From Undaria pinnatifida (lineage: Eukaryota; Sar; Phaeophyceae; Laminariales; Alariaceae), in the NCBI GenBank assembly GCA_012845835.1, contig JABAKD010000030.1:15887710-15951709 (forward strand): a stretch of 64,000 nt of DNA, written 5' to 3'. Every line of letters starts with the position of its first letter. Position 1 is the first letter of the stretch. The notes below the pieces were generated by a model. That model had not been told where the DNA came from and did no database searches. It saw only the letters and a program-made list of their open reading frames with translations. Positions 21,126 to 34,019 of this stretch are shown here, one piece after another. The translations under genes and the position numbers were made by a program.

Positions 21126-23924
21126 GCTGTTGCTCACAGTGGCCGACAGTAGTAGTACGTGTTTTATTCCACGGATCGTTGCCGTCATAGCCAAGTAGAC
21201 CCAGTGGATGTCGTCATCGTAGACAAATAACTCTTGAACTCGTCCATCACCTGCCGGGATGCCCCCACCCCTACCGGTTTCGTGTTACGATAAAGGCAGC
21301 ATTTTTTGTCTCCACAACAAAAAAAACAAATGATGACGGGATCCTTAACCAGAGATCGTCGGAAAATTTTTCTCGAAAAGTTCAAAATAAAAATGCTTGT
21401 ATACCTAGGCCTTGGTGATGTCCGAGCGAGTACTTTTGAAAATAATTGTTATTCACAAGCGAGGAGCCTCCGAAAAGGAATTACGCACCTCGACCGTAGA
21501 TGGCGTCAGCCGTGCATCTTTCCCCGCCGCTATGTTCGTCCACCACGCACCGATCAGTGTAATTGCAGTGCTGCCTCTGGTCTTCAGGAGACTACTTCAT
21601 CAATTTATTGCGGATATCTCCAGGCATTTGTCATTGACGCCATCAAGAAAAAATATGGTGGGGTTCGCTTGGGACAAAGACCGATTAGAGTCTCGCGGGG
21701 CGCAAATAACAGGTGCTGCTGTATTGAAGTCCCGCAGCACCCCGACATAAGAGATGGGCCGAGGAGGGCATTGCCCGCGACCGTGTACCCCGCTGGAGCA
21801 GGGCTCCTGCAAGATTGAACAAGAGGGACGGTATTTTGCTTATTTGTATTCGGGAGTTTAGGGAGATATGGGATTCAGAGGAAGCTGAGCACTGCTCTTG
21901 ACAAGATTGACCTGGGGAGGAAACAGCCGCACAAGATCAGGTGTTGGCACCAGTGAATGAATGAGAGGAGGGCTGGAGAAAGTGGTTTACAACTCGATTG
22001 CAAGGGTGGTGTTTTTGTTCGGCATGTACAACTGGGAACTTGAAGCATCTTGTTGAATTGCAACCTAGCAGACGCGATGTAGCGGAGTCGGACAATTTAC
22101 ACCAATTCCGCGGACGAGAGTTGCCAAAATCCACGCGACGATGGCAGCAGTCTAGGGTGTGCCCGTGCCTTGCGCTCCGTAAACTATTCCCGTACACAAA
22201 GTTGATCTTGTAATTGCTGTACTCATTCCTAGGGTGCAACCCCTAATGCAAGCCGTGATATGTTTACGCTGGATGACGTTTCATTCGTTGTTGGTTGTCA
22301 AAACCAAAATAGATAGAACCCTAATGAACAGATGAATTTTGCCGCAAAGCGAGCAAAACGCGCTCCGTCCTTGCCGTAGCCTCTAGACCACCCAGGCTGA
22401 TTCAGACAAATCTCGACGCATCAATAGCTTTGCGATAACGGCGGGGAGCTACCCACTCCCAGGGATGGGAGCAACGAAGGAGTCGTCTGTTGCCAATGGG
22501 CGTTCACATTGTGAGGGGTACGATGATCGCATGCTATAAATAACATTCATCGATGACTTGCCGCCCAAGTCAGACGTAATGACGAGAATCCATGAGTCTT
22601 GCAACAGCACTGGCAGTGTAAAGAAAATCAAAGCTGTTCGAGGGCAGGATCGTCATCGTCCTAACCACCGGACGATACGGTAAAATATGCGGCCAATGCA
22701 AACAGATCGAACTGGGGCCATGAACGTTTTGGCGTTGGCGGTGGCGGTGACGTCGACAGGCTAGGAAAGGGCCACTAGAGACGGAGATCCGGACGATGAA
22801 AAAAGCACGAGTGAGGCGGGCGAGCCACCAGCAAGAATATTTGGTAGCCGGCCGCCGCTGCCCGTAGCGATGGGAGCAGCGCCCAAGCGCCAATGACATT
22901 TCCCCGTGATGAGTTCCATCTGGTACGATAGAACGGTCAATGCATTCGCCGAGGGCATAGGTACTGTATGAAGGAGATGAAATCGACGTGGGCATACTGC
23001 GGATGGCATATGTCCCACAGCAAAGGAATAGGACACATTGGTGGTAACTAATATGGTTTGAGGGATGGTCAACGACGGTGACGATTGTACGACCACTTCT
23101 TACTCCGTAAAATCACGACGCGTAAGCAATATGAGTAGTGGGGAGATGGCCTGGCGGGTAGAAGGCGAGCCCTGGATTCGTAAAGGCGGGGTATCAACCT
23201 TAACCTTCTTGACGCCGGCTTCCAATCACGTGTCATACTTCAGGAATAGTTGTTAGAAATTACGCATCACTGACGACAAATCCCGCTCGACGTTAACATC
23301 AATTTGCGGTCTGTCCGGAACCGATGGTGTAGAGTGTAGACGTGTTGCGCCCCGGTGGTGTGAACTGTCTAGATCTGCGCTATTATTTTGCCGTCGCTTC
23401 CCACTCCCCTGACAAATGGGCACAGCCGTGATGGGCGCTCAACAGGCGTTATCGTTAGAGTCAACGGTTCTCTGTATCATTCTTTCATTCAGTGGGATAT
23501 GATTCACCCTGTATGACTACCGGGCCGCCGCCAGTAGTAGAAGGTATCCTATGCACGCCCAGGGGCCACGGCTCATTAAGTCTTCTGTTGAAACCCTCGA
23601 CCTCCATTGTGCCTCTGGACATCCCGCCGATCATTCGGTCTTTGATAATGCAGAGACGACCCGGACTGCTATCGAGCAGACCTGCAGCAGTTCATGGGAA
23701 GCCCTATCGTTGACGATGGGTCTTTGTAAATGATCTCAGAACGACGCGCACACACGAGCAGCAGTGTTCAGACGAATAACGTAACGTCTATGGAAACGGA
23801 GGTGACAGCATAAATGACGAGATAATTTCCGATTAATGTGGTGGAGGAGGAGGGTGGTCGATGAGTTGGGGGACCAGTTTGCTCACTTGAACGACCTCAT
23901 CGCGACGTGCAGATTCGCTCGCAT
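21126..23924. other. Long anonymous stretch
   Basis: Contains moderately long frames on both strands (21,306-21,818 plus; 22,570-22,995 and 22,761-23,096 minus). None shows a family motif I recognise, and the two minus frames overlap each other. An old degraded element or an intron-rich gene cannot be excluded. Confidence 0.45.
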
Positions 23925-25765
23925 ATAATCATGGCTGACGCAAATGCCTCCGCCAGAAAAACACATGAAGTAGGAGTCAGCCTACAATGTGCTAGGTCCA
24001 TACTCGTACATACGTCACACTGCTCGCGTCTAAAACAAACGACGAAATTGCTTGCCATTCATAAAAGACTTCCACGTGCATGATACACGTCGTACCTATC
24101 ACTAACCTATCACTACGCAAAAGCACGACAGACTTAAGTCCATTGGGTAAAAAGCAAGAAAATACAAGACAGAAAGTAAGATAAATAAAATATAAAGAAA
24201 GCGAAAAAGGAGAGAAAAAAGAAAAGAACATAAAAAATAGGAAACGACAAGAAGACGTAGTAAGGAATGGAAAAGAAAAATAGCACCATACTATCAGACC
24301 CTGTGAACTGTCTAAAGACGGCATTGGGCTCAAAGAGGGTATCAAGAGTACATCAATAGCGCACTAGGGGGAGAACGCAACAAGATGAAGAAGTCAGGGC
24401 GGCCTGACGCTACCTTGTGACGGCCATTGAAAGGCAAACAAGCTTCAATACGACGATGGCCAGACCCACACCTTAGTCACTTGGTCATGACGCCCCCCTT
24501 TTCCCAACTCCCCACCCCCCACCCCCCCTTCGCTCCTCCTCTCTCCCCCTTCCCCCCCTTCCCCCATCACTCCTCGCCCCCTCCCCCCGGCCGCTTAGGG
24601 ATGCCGACGGTGAATGGCGCTACCACGGCCTTTGCTTGTCGCTCTGCAGCTGTGCGTCTCTCCGCGTCATGCCATTTCCGCATGAACAAATCGACCCCCT
24701 CCTCCACGCGCCGAAGCCATCAGCCGGCCTCCTGAGCAGCCTATGGCCACTCTTCAAACTCCATTTCAAAGGCCGACAGATCCTTCGGGTGCACCAACCA
24801 GTTTTTGTCTTACCCCCCTGAGTATCCCTTACCCCCAACAAGCTCTCCAGACATCGCCCTCTGTGGTAGACGCTTCTCCCCCGTATGTGCTACGAATCCC
24901 GTAAGCAATATCCACCGTGTGCGCACTATCGCCTCCATGCTCTCGGAAGCTGTCTTGGCAAGAGCGTCGGCGTACGATGGGATGTGGTCGTCTCTCTTCA
25001 GTTTCACCCATCCGAGGCATTGGAAGAGCATGGAGTGGTGAACCCGTCACAGACTGTCATGGTCAGGCTTGGTCGAGTTCCACGTGATTAAACCGTAAAA
25101 TGGTGTCTCGATCACCTCGGCTTTCAGCAACATCACCTTCAACCGGAATCGCACACCCGGGCGATAATATATTCACATCTTGCACCGCCGCGGTAGCTCC
25201 ATGCTGAGGTATCTGTTCACGCTGACCGCCCCGTCCAAATTCACAATCTCGATCGTTTGTTTGTATATCTAGCTGGCTGTATTGATGGCGAACGACACCT
25301 TCCCGCTATCTTTTGTCCGCAGAACATGAACTCCGTATTGGCCTCGGAGACCATAAGCTCGAACACCGAGCACGCGGTCACGATGACTGTCATCATCCTC
25401 TTCAACCCCTCCGATGATCGCGATACGATGCCCGCATCGTCAGCGTACACCATACCCCAGAACCTCTCTACCTCCTCCCCCTCCCTCCCCCCCCCGCCCG
25501 TCGACATTGTCTGTGCGTGGTGTGCCCTTCTTCTCCTCTTTCTCCTTCTTTGGTTGGAGCTGCACTATGTTGTCCGTGATGGCTTCATCAGAGAGAAAGT
25601 GTTTCTCGGCCACACGCAGTACCGCCGTGAAAAACGTGCAAAACAGAAATGGAGCGAGCACGCACCCTTGCCTGAGTCCTTGCCCGAAGTCGAACCAATC
25701 CGACCAATCTCCATCATCCAACCGCACGAATGCTAGCATGCTGTCGATGAATTAGGGCATAGTGC
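23925..25765 (-). mobile_element. 5'-truncated RTE-like LINE copy (reverse strand)
   Basis: Begins inside the RT domain. LRQGCVLAPFLF lies near 25,630-25,680 and the catalytic YADD is at about 25,436-25,447, followed by the conserved C-terminal region (ADALAKTASESMEAIVRT near 24,920-25,000). The frame shifts several times and is not functional. It has the same 3' layout as the other copies: G-rich end (C-rich on plus, 24,482-24,597), ~180-bp UTR, pyrimidine tract (purine on plus, 24,165-24,290) and distal 3' block (TATGGACCTAGCACATTGTA near 24,000). The (AAC)n tail is not seen. Confidence 0.85.
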
Positions 25766-26296
25766 GAGGATCACAAATTAGAAAAAAAAGAAGAAAAAGA
25801 GTAGTACGACGGGCGGCGATTATATACCCTTGTTGACTGCTAACTGTGACGGTTGCAGCTGCGACGGCACTTGCTTGTGTTCTATCGTCTGCTCTTCCTG
25901 TCGCGTATGTTGCCGCAAGACTGACGCTCAACTCAACAGAGTTGTTTTCATTTGGGCCGTCAGCAGTAGGCCGCACCTTTGCAGTGACACAAAATACCTG
26001 ATAAACTGTCAGAAGTCGGCTGGAAGTTTTGTTTCAGTTGAAAGTATTACAACCGTAATCTCCTTTTAATTTACTGCAGTACCATGTCCACACTGTGGGA
26101 GCCCCCATGACGCTGCCGACCCATCCCATGGTAACGGCGCAGCAGAAACTTCTTGAGGTCTTAACATGGGAAGTTCAATATCTCACACGATAACTGACTT
26201 GGAAGGCACTCGTTCGCGCAACCCGGCCAACCAAGCGTGTATTCCCTTGTTGTCCTAAACTAACCTATATTAGTAGTGAAGAAAATTATTTGTATG
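25766..26296. other. No gene recognised
   Basis: No identifiable content. Confidence 0.5.
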
Positions 26297-26690
26297 TCTG
26301 TCTGTCTGTCTGTCCGTCTGCCTGTCTGTATGTATGTATGTATACATGTGTGTATGTATGTATGTATGTATGTATGTATGTATGTATGTATGTATGTATG
26401 TATGTATGTATGTATGTATGTATGTATGTATGTATGTATGTATGTATGTATGTATGTATGTATGTATGTATGTATGTATGTATGTATGTATGTATGTATG
26501 TATGTATGTATGTATGTATGTATGTATGTATGTATGTATGTATGTATGTATGTATGTATGTATGTATGTATGTATGTATGTATGTATGTATGTATGTATG
26601 TATGTATGTATGTATGTATGTATGTATGTATGTATGTATGTATGTATGTATGTATGTATGTATGTATGTATTATGTATGTATGTGTATTA
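26297..26690. repeat. (TCTG)n then (TATG)n microsatellite, ~390 bp
   Basis: About 30 bp of TCTG units grade into TATG units. The block from about 26,353 to 26,670 is essentially perfect, about 80 uninterrupted units. The period-4 array makes every frame open (Met-Tyr-Val-Cys repeats), so the 147-181-residue frames here are artefacts. Confidence 0.98.
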
Positions 26691-28488
26691 TCGTGCTTCT
26701 CAAAGGTACGAAACCACGATCGCTACACCGAGGAACGCCGGGCACCTGTCTATGCCCTCCCTGCGGGTCAACGATGACGTCCTGGTGATCCCCGGCCATA
26801 CTCGGTGTACTATGCAAATACAGCAGCAGTACTGAGTACAGCTCTATATTGCAGTATCGTTCTGCTGTGAACGCTAATATAATGTTGTCAATTTGTTTTT
26901 TCGACCGTTGATAGCCCCTAGAACCTAAAATAAACCCGGCAGTTGAGTGACGAGAAATGCAGATCCAGGGACACCCGTGAACAGCGGCAGTGGTAGTACT
27001 CAATTAATGGCCAGTGGGATAATGCAGCCTTATACCCTCACTATTAATACAGGTATCCATCTCCGAACTGCGCTCGGCACATATGACGGGTGGCACATAC
27101 TTTCTCGGGCTTGCCTTCGAAAAGGCACGTACTCCACCTGCCCGCGCGTGACTTATTTTAACGAAGAAGGCTGCTGCAGTTGCGAAGAAAATGGGAACGT
27201 GCTTCGAAAAAGGGAGCTCATCTTGGCTGGCAGGGTTTCTGAACGAATGGCAGGGCTCCTTCGCCCAAACTAGTGGGAATTCCATATTTTTTTTGCAACG
27301 ACGTGCTTCGCTTTGTACTTAGTCTTGTTGGCCATTAAATATATAAGTAGTGACTCGAAATCAGTTGTGGCTGAGATATTACTTGAAATGATAGAGCTCA
27401 TCAAGTGCGAAGCACCCTAACCAAAATGGACAACCTCTATATATACCGTAATAGCAAACGTCAATGGGGTGGTGTTGTGTTGTCAGCGAGGCGGGTTTTA
27501 CCTGCATGTGTGGCACCAATCGAGGTCGGCACGCACGACATTATCTCCAAATGCGACAAGCAGCAAAAATGTCAAATGGCCACGTGCGCCTTTCACTCCA
27601 AAAACTAAACCTCGCATAACACAGTGCCCCACGAGAGGTTTACCTTATAAGATACTTTCAACAGCTGCAAGACTGAAATTGGGGTGCAGCCGCAGGCCAC
27701 GTAATCATCTCAGTGCTGAAGGAATTTAGTGATGGGCTCGTTAAAAGGCAGATACCAAGTTCTTGACAGGGCGAGTACGGTCTTAAGGTCACCTATAAGG
27801 GGATTGGAAGGGCCAGTTGAAGGAGTTCATAGAAAGGCTTGTAGGTAGTAGAACCTAGAGAGCCGCAACGAAAGGCATGGCGTCGGCCAATCATATCCTT
27901 TAACGTTGTGCTTGTCGAAAGAGATGGAAAGCAAATCAACCGACGGAAAAAGCAGGTTCGTTCAACAGGTTTGTGGTCACTTACTTGTGAAGTCGCGACG
28001 ATGCGATCAACCCTCTCAGAGTGCCACTCGTATGCGCCCGACCATTCACGCCAAAACTCGGCAGCTGTTGTTTTTGGTGGATCAAGGCCGACACGGTTGC
28101 ACCGGTCGTTTAGGCCGGTTTTCTAGCCAGGCCGCAGGTCGAGGTGTCAGCAACGGCAACAAAAAGATCAGACTTAGCTAGAAAGTGCTCCCTCCAGGAT
28201 GATAACTATCTAACCGGGTGGCGGCATAGAAGCAGGGCGTGGTACCGATAACGCGAATTGTACGGAGCGTACTCATCTTAGCGTTGCGTCAAGCCAGGGC
28301 CAAAGTTGGCTCTTATGGGTTCAGTCTAGAGTCGGACGACCACACAATAACAGGAAGACGTCACCACAGCCTCTTACCGCTCGATTCTCAGGACGAGATC
28401 GTAATGTCGTGGGGTTTGAAGCAGAGGGCACCAAGCAGGGGGCACCCGAACGGTCTTCTGATGACAGTGTTGAGAAATTGGTAAGGTA
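26691..28488. other. No gene recognised
   Basis: Frames at 26,947-27,273, 27,906-28,181 and 27,908-28,126 (plus) and 26,671-27,003 (minus) match no known family and overlap frames on the other strand. Confidence 0.5.
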
Positions 28489-28838
28489 CTAGTCCGTTTG
28501 ACCACTTGCAAAAAAAGTACCAATAGCCTACTCAAACTAAGGCTTATAACACTCTCCTCCCCTGAAACGGCGGCATAGCAGGTCTCCGGATATACGGGCG
28601 GACCTGTCAATATCCAGGCGTTTGTATTTCCTGGGGATACCGGGGAGAGTATTTTTGAAGTTCAACAAGAAAGGGGAAATTAAGAAGAAGTTCGTTTTTG
28701 TGGATGGTGGGATTTGAACCCACGACCCAAAAAACCCATGGTCTGTCGACGACGCCATTTGTAAAGGAATTAGTGGGGTATTACTCGTAGTCCGTTTGAC
28801 CACTTTCAAATGGTAAACCAATAGCTTACCCAAACTAA
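28489..28838 (-). repeat. Duplicated block containing a tRNA-like 3' half
   Basis: Two direct copies of a ~51-bp block (TAGTCCGTTTGACCACTT ... ACCAATAGC) lie at 28,489-28,540 and 28,788-28,838. Just left of the second, the minus strand reads a perfect T-arm: stem GTGGG, loop TTCAAAT, stem CCCAC (28,707-28,723), followed by CATCCAC (28,700-28,706), as in the 3' half of a tRNA. No matching 5' acceptor strand is found and the anticodon arm does not fold, so this is a tRNA relic or tRNA-derived repeat, not a functional tRNA. Confidence 0.6.
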
Positions 28839-30690
28839 TCCTTCCATCAACAGCGACGTCGAATTCGCGCTTAAGAGGGGGGGGCGGGGGGGGGCTCTGC
28901 CACCGATTTCAGGTACTTCGGTGTCCTTTCGTCAGCTGGAAGAGCACATTTTGACGAGCGGTAACATCGAGGCACATGCGCATTGTTTTTTTGAGCAGGT
29001 TGCAAACAATGTATAGGCTAGTTCACGTCATAACCCCCTAATGTATTTCCCGGCGAATAATGTACACGCTGTTTTCTCGCTTCAGCCCACGACATTTTGC
29101 ACGTCTATAATCTAATGTACCCTTGCGAAGATCTCCCCCGATGCTTTCTGCTTAAATAATATTGCTGATCACAGGCAGGTCAGATGTTGGATTTGTTTAA
29201 CGAACGTTTTTACAGACGTACAACCCGATCGTGCAAAATGCGGCGAAACGTTTTTTTCGACCCAGTGAGAAAAAGCCTGAATAGTATTGAAATAAGTCAA
29301 GGCCTGCCATTGGTCGATATAAGTGTGGCTCCTAGTGACAGCCCAACGCCGGTAAATTCGTTGCCCGTGTCACCCTCTTTCACTGGTCATGGAAGTCACT
29401 ATAATACCAAATATTCACTTTTTGACTAGACTACACACCGTGAACCAGTATTCGGGGGGAAGATATATATTTTTTTAATACTTGAACCAGCCTGTACGTG
29501 TACCAGTATTTTGATGGTACTACGGTTACACATACTGTTCTGTGCAGATATTCAGGTTTGATGGTATATGCGGAAGTATTATTATTGACCGAGGACCAAC
29601 GCCCGAATGGGTAGGGTGGACCGTAACTGGACCAAGTCCGGCGGAAGGCCATCTCCCATGGCCAGGGGTTTTGTTAGTGGGTGAGCTTGCGAAAGTCCCA
29701 CACTACCCGGAAAGATGACATTCCGGGTGGCTATCTCCACCGAAACTGACCCTCAGGGGACAGGCCGGGTCGACATACACACGCATCCGTATACAACGGC
29801 AGCTTGCGCTGCCGGGGTTGTAACGAAGACCACTGATAGGGACAGCTTACGTTATACCTACAGTGGGACCCGAAGGGTGCGCCAGCTAGCGTTGGGCTGC
29901 GAAAGCAACTGAGTTAAATCGACACACGACGCGTATGAAAATACGTGGAAGTGTGGTGAGCTGAAGCTTTATTTTTCCCTATCCGCGGGGGGATGAAAAA
30001 AAAATAAAAAACTTATTGACATGTGCTTCGAGGCTTCGTGGGGTGGAAGGTTGCCTCACGGAGGCAGTCGATGATGGTAACGATACGACCCGGAATTTGA
30101 TGGAATGATACTGCCCGGATATATGGCCAAGGGGAGTCCGTGATATATTCGCAAGGCTCACTCGTGTGTGAACGAAACTGCTTGTCATGCTGGTACCGCT
30201 TACCTATGGTTTATGTGTGGGCCTTCGACGATCAGGTACTGGCCACTGTGGGTGTTTTGTGATACCTGAGCATTTTTTACTCTCCACACCTGATAAAACA
30301 TCGGGGTAAGCCGCGCAACCATACGGCTTGCGTCATCTACAGCATTTCTAGACAATACGTTACCGTTTCTGTCCGGACCCGCAGCTGTTGAAGGGATGTT
30401 ACCACGCTAGAGAGGGATGACTTTCTTCGGCAGCGTAATTTAGAGCAGGAAAAGCAAGTTTGCGCCGCAAAAACGGCGAGGTATGCGGCGGAGGAGGTAA
30501 GCGCGTTTGTTTGCAGCGTGGATGCTAGCTGAGAGATCACTGGAGTTATCAGCCGAGGCATCGACTGTGCGAGACGCCTAATATACTTCAGCGGAGTTTT
30601 TCGCGGCGGGTTTGGGAGAATATTACTTGGCAGCCGACAGCGCACTGAGGGTGTCCACGCACAGGCAGCGACTAAGCCAGACGTAACATC
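28839..30690. other. No gene recognised
   Basis: Includes a short G tract (about 28,877-28,893). The region 29,600-29,920 is GC-rich with several short inverted words (for example GGCCATCTCCCATGGCC), which may be structured, but matches no RNA family I can name. Confidence 0.45.
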
Positions 30691-31059
30691 GGTAGAGGAG
30701 GTGGAAGCGATCAATAACCCTGCAGTGAAACAGCAGCAGCAGCCGCTGCAGCAAGAAGTACAGCAGCAGCAGTTTGAGCCGGTAGCGGTGGGGGCTGTGG
30801 CCACTAGAAATGGACCGGGAGAGGTGCGAGCTGTGGGACCAGCAGTGGTACGGAGCCGACACGGAGGTCGGCGTTGCAGCAAAAAAGTGGCCAGTGTGGT
30901 GCATCAACGCATCCGTTTGGCCCTGGTACACCACCATTTAGCATGCCACCGCTTCGATCGGAAAACGGACCGGGTACGGTGTGGGAGGGGTATGAGCAGG
31001 ACCAATGGGAGGAGGAGTGGTCTTTTGCACTACTTGATTTTTGCGTGGATTTTCATGAA
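30691..31059 (+). other. CAG-rich coding-like stretch, unassigned
   Basis: A Gln-rich frame (30,701 onward: VKQQQQPLQQEVQQQQ) and a second frame (30,874-31,128, with ENGPGTVWEGYEQDQWEEEW) read into the array that follows. The frames differ and are short, so this may be the remains of a low-complexity protein gene. I cannot name it. Confidence 0.3.
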
Positions 31060-32470
31060 AGCTTGCTGGAAGCTTCCACCGCTTCCATTGAAGCTTCCGG
31101 TAAAACTACCGTGAAAGCTTCCATGTAAGATATGGAAGCTTCCATGGAAACAATATCCCGGAGGCTTCCACGGAATATTTCGCGAAAGCTTCCATGGAAG
31201 TAACTTCCACGAAAGCTTCCACGGAAATTCCACGGAAGTAGGAAGTTGTCGCGGACGTTACTTCCACAGAAGCTTCCACGGAAGCTTTTCCGAAAGCTTC
31301 CACGTCCACGAAATCTTCCACGGAAGCTTCCACAAAAACGTCCACGGACAAGTGCTTACATGGAAGCATCCACGAATTCGAAAGCTTCCACGAGAGCACT
31401 TCCACGGATTTTTCGGTTTTAGTTCTGTGGAAGCAACCGGCAGCTTCCACGGAAAGGCGGAAGCTCAGCGGCTTCCACCAAAGCTTCCTCGACAGATTTT
31501 CGTAAAAGCTTTCGAAGTAGCTTCCATTAGTTGTTCGAAGCTACATCCGCGGAATTTTACGTTTTACTTCCGTTGAAGCTCGCGCAGCTTCCACGAAGTT
31601 TCAGCGGCTTCCACGGCAGCTCCCACGGATATATTTGTATTGTACATCACTATGCCTCCAGTAGAGCTTACCACTTTTCGATAGCATGGTTGACGCACAC
31701 TTTGTACGAGACGAAGGGGGTTTCACTGTACATAGGTTGTTGCGTTGAATTGGATTAGGTTAGGGCATTTTTAATTTTAAGAGTATGTTATCAACCACAT
31801 GCCGGAAGCTTTCACGGAAGCTTTCGTGGCAGTAATTTGCTTTCACGGTAAGCTATTGCAGAAGCTTCCATCGGATTTTGTTTTGAAATATGCCGTGGAA
31901 AAACAAAAAACATTTATTGTTTCCAGTTTATTACCTTTCCCACGGAAGCTTCCGTAAACGCTTCTATGTCGAAGCAAATTTTCTTCCACGACAGCTTCCG
32001 TGAAGCGTCCGTGAAAGCGTTTGTGAAAGCTTCCGTGAAAGCTTCCGTGAAAGGAAATTTACTTGCACGGAAGCTTCCGTGGGAGCGTTCATGAAAGCTT
32101 CCGTGGAAGCAAATTTTCTTCCACGAAAACTTCCGTAAAAGCGTCCGTGAAAGCTTCCGAGTAGAAGAAAATATACTTCCGCGGAAGGTTCCGTGAAAGC
32201 ATCCGTGAAAGCTTCGGTGAAACCTTCAGTGAAGGCCACGGAAAACCAATTTACTTCCACGAAAGCTTCCGTGGATGTTTTTGTGGAAGTACTTCCGTGG
32301 GAGCTTCGACGAAAAACGTCCGTGGAAGTTATTTCAACGGAAGCTTCCACAGCTTCCGTGAAAGCTTCCATGGAAGCGATGGAAGCCTCCGTGGAAGCCG
32401 TGGAAGCTTCCATTGAAGCGACGGAAGCTTCCACGGGAGCTTTCACGAACTTCCACAGAAAAGGCATATA
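31060..32470. repeat. Degenerate minisatellite built on GGAAGCTTCC
   Basis: Dozens of copies of the palindrome GGAAGCTTCC or one-base variants, spaced mostly 12-18 bp apart with CACG/CGTG-type linkers. The left part (to about 31,625) mostly reads GAAGCTTCCACG and the right part (from about 31,800) mostly GAAGCTTCCGTG. About 170 bp of unrelated sequence lies between. Because the core is palindromic, both strands translate into Glu-Ala-Ser-Val-like repeats. I regard those frames as by-products, though a repeat protein is not excluded. Confidence 0.9.
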
Positions 32471-33576
32471 GTAGTGCAGGTAGTCCAGGAGGAGAGGGGT
32501 GGCAGTGGTGACAGCAGCAGCGACAGCAGCAGCGACAGCAGCAGCGACAGCAGCAGTACCGGCAACAACACCAAAAAGCTGAATGGGGAATGGGATGGAA
32601 CATCATCGTTCCAGTTTGATCCTGGCAAGACTCCACCGGCATTCCCCAGGCATGTTATCTACCGAGTGTAGCACCGCTTGAATATGGAATATGTTGGGGG
32701 TGATGGTGGACTTTACCTTGTTTTGCTTTTGTGCTTCCCTTTGCCACATGGTAATATTTTGAAATTGTTTTTCGTCAGGTTGTGTTTTCTGCGTACAAAA
32801 TCATGAGGTGGGTATGTGATCATGCTATTCGCCGAAGACATGTTAGGTACCTGGCACAAAAGTGCAGAAAAATACTGTCGTATAGTCTATGGCCATCTGG
32901 TCTTTGCTGTGAGCAATGTCATGATGGGGGGATGTGATATCATGCGTTTCTACTAGCAGGACATATAACCTATTAGACCTAGTGATTTTTGTAAAAAGAA
33001 AAGGTGAGAAAATGATATGGTCAGGGGGTAGCGTTGCTCAGGTTTTTTGTCGACGTTTAGCCTCATCAACGACGTTAACGGCTAAAACAACACCTGAGCA
33101 ACATGCTGAGGGCTTCAAAAATAGATCCCATCCCTGAGCAGCAAACGGCAATCGGTTATGGTAAGAGAAAGGAGCAGACACGGTATTAGGTTACCTGCAC
33201 CATTACAACAATAAACGCTGACTCGCCGCCAATCAATGGGTAGCATGGCAGGGCCCTCCATCTCCTCGAAAAACGAGTGATTTCGTGACGCTGTGGGGAC
33301 GAATCAATAGCAATGTTCCACGATCAATCACAGCAGGCAGATGTTGTTTAGGACTCGTACGAACAAATGAGAAACAGGTATGATGACAAGCACCCCCTCA
33401 ATCTGGGTCAAAGCGAGTAACGTTGCCGGGGTGGACGCCCACTCGCTGCCAAAGCGTAGAGTATCAGAGCCTGTCAGCTCCTCCAACCAGTCGTAACACG
33501 GTGATACTGCTGTTGAACCCGAAGCAGAATATAGGGTTTAATCTAGGCAGGCTACACGATGAGAGGCGGGAGAGTG
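32471..33576. other. No gene recognised; short Ser/Asp-coding CAG repeat
   Basis: A (GACAGCAGCAGC)n run at about 32,508-32,556 gives a DSSS repeat in a short frame (32,474-32,671). The rest is anonymous. Confidence 0.5.
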
Positions 33577-33580
33577 GATG

Positions 33581-34001
33581 TGTTACGGTTACATTGTTAC
33601 GGTTGATAGGAGTTGCACATTTGGGAATGCGTTAGTCTCAATAGGTACTAGCAGTACTGGTTCCTCGCCTCCCTCTGCTGTGTACTCCTTTGCTTGCCCT
33701 GAGTTAGCAATAATCCACAAAGCGAATACCGTATCCACGACCGGAGACCTTCTACTCCTTCTCACAAGCCACCTTCAAGGCTTACCCTACCGCTGTTCAG
33801 GCTCAACCACCGAACTCGGTACCGATCGGGAGGCTGCTATCATCAGGTAGGTAGCAGTGCTTTGTAGGCTGGGTCCCTGGCACCTTCCTCTCTGTACAAT
33901 GCACACAAAACTTAGGGTCCTGCCGCATGAATGGCTAGAGACCACTCAGACCCACATAGACATCGGATCCGCCTCTATCCCTAGCCTCCCCTTCCGTAAT
34001 A
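33581..34001 (+). repeat. 5' LTR
   Basis: 421 bp, TGTTACGG to CCGTAATA, near-perfect inverted ends. Same family as 43,442-43,862 and the solo LTR at 7,392-7,850. Confidence 0.95.
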
Positions 34002-34019
34002 TGGTGTCCTCCGTGCTGT
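34002..34019 (+). other. Candidate tRNA primer-binding site
   Basis: Begins TGGTGTCC directly after the LTR; TGG pairs with the CCA end of a tRNA, as is usual. The tRNA is not identified. Confidence 0.6.

Noticed and set aside
21306-21818. 170-residue frame as a gene
   Set aside because: Overlaps another 112-residue frame on the same strand; no motif recognised.
26276-26835. Three overlapping frames of 147-181 residues (Met-Tyr-Val-Cys repeats)
   Set aside because: Pure by-product of a stop-free period-4 microsatellite; all three frames are open for the same reason.
28700-28770. A functional tRNA gene on the minus strand
   Set aside because: The T-arm is perfect, but there is no 5' acceptor partner and the anticodon arm does not pair.
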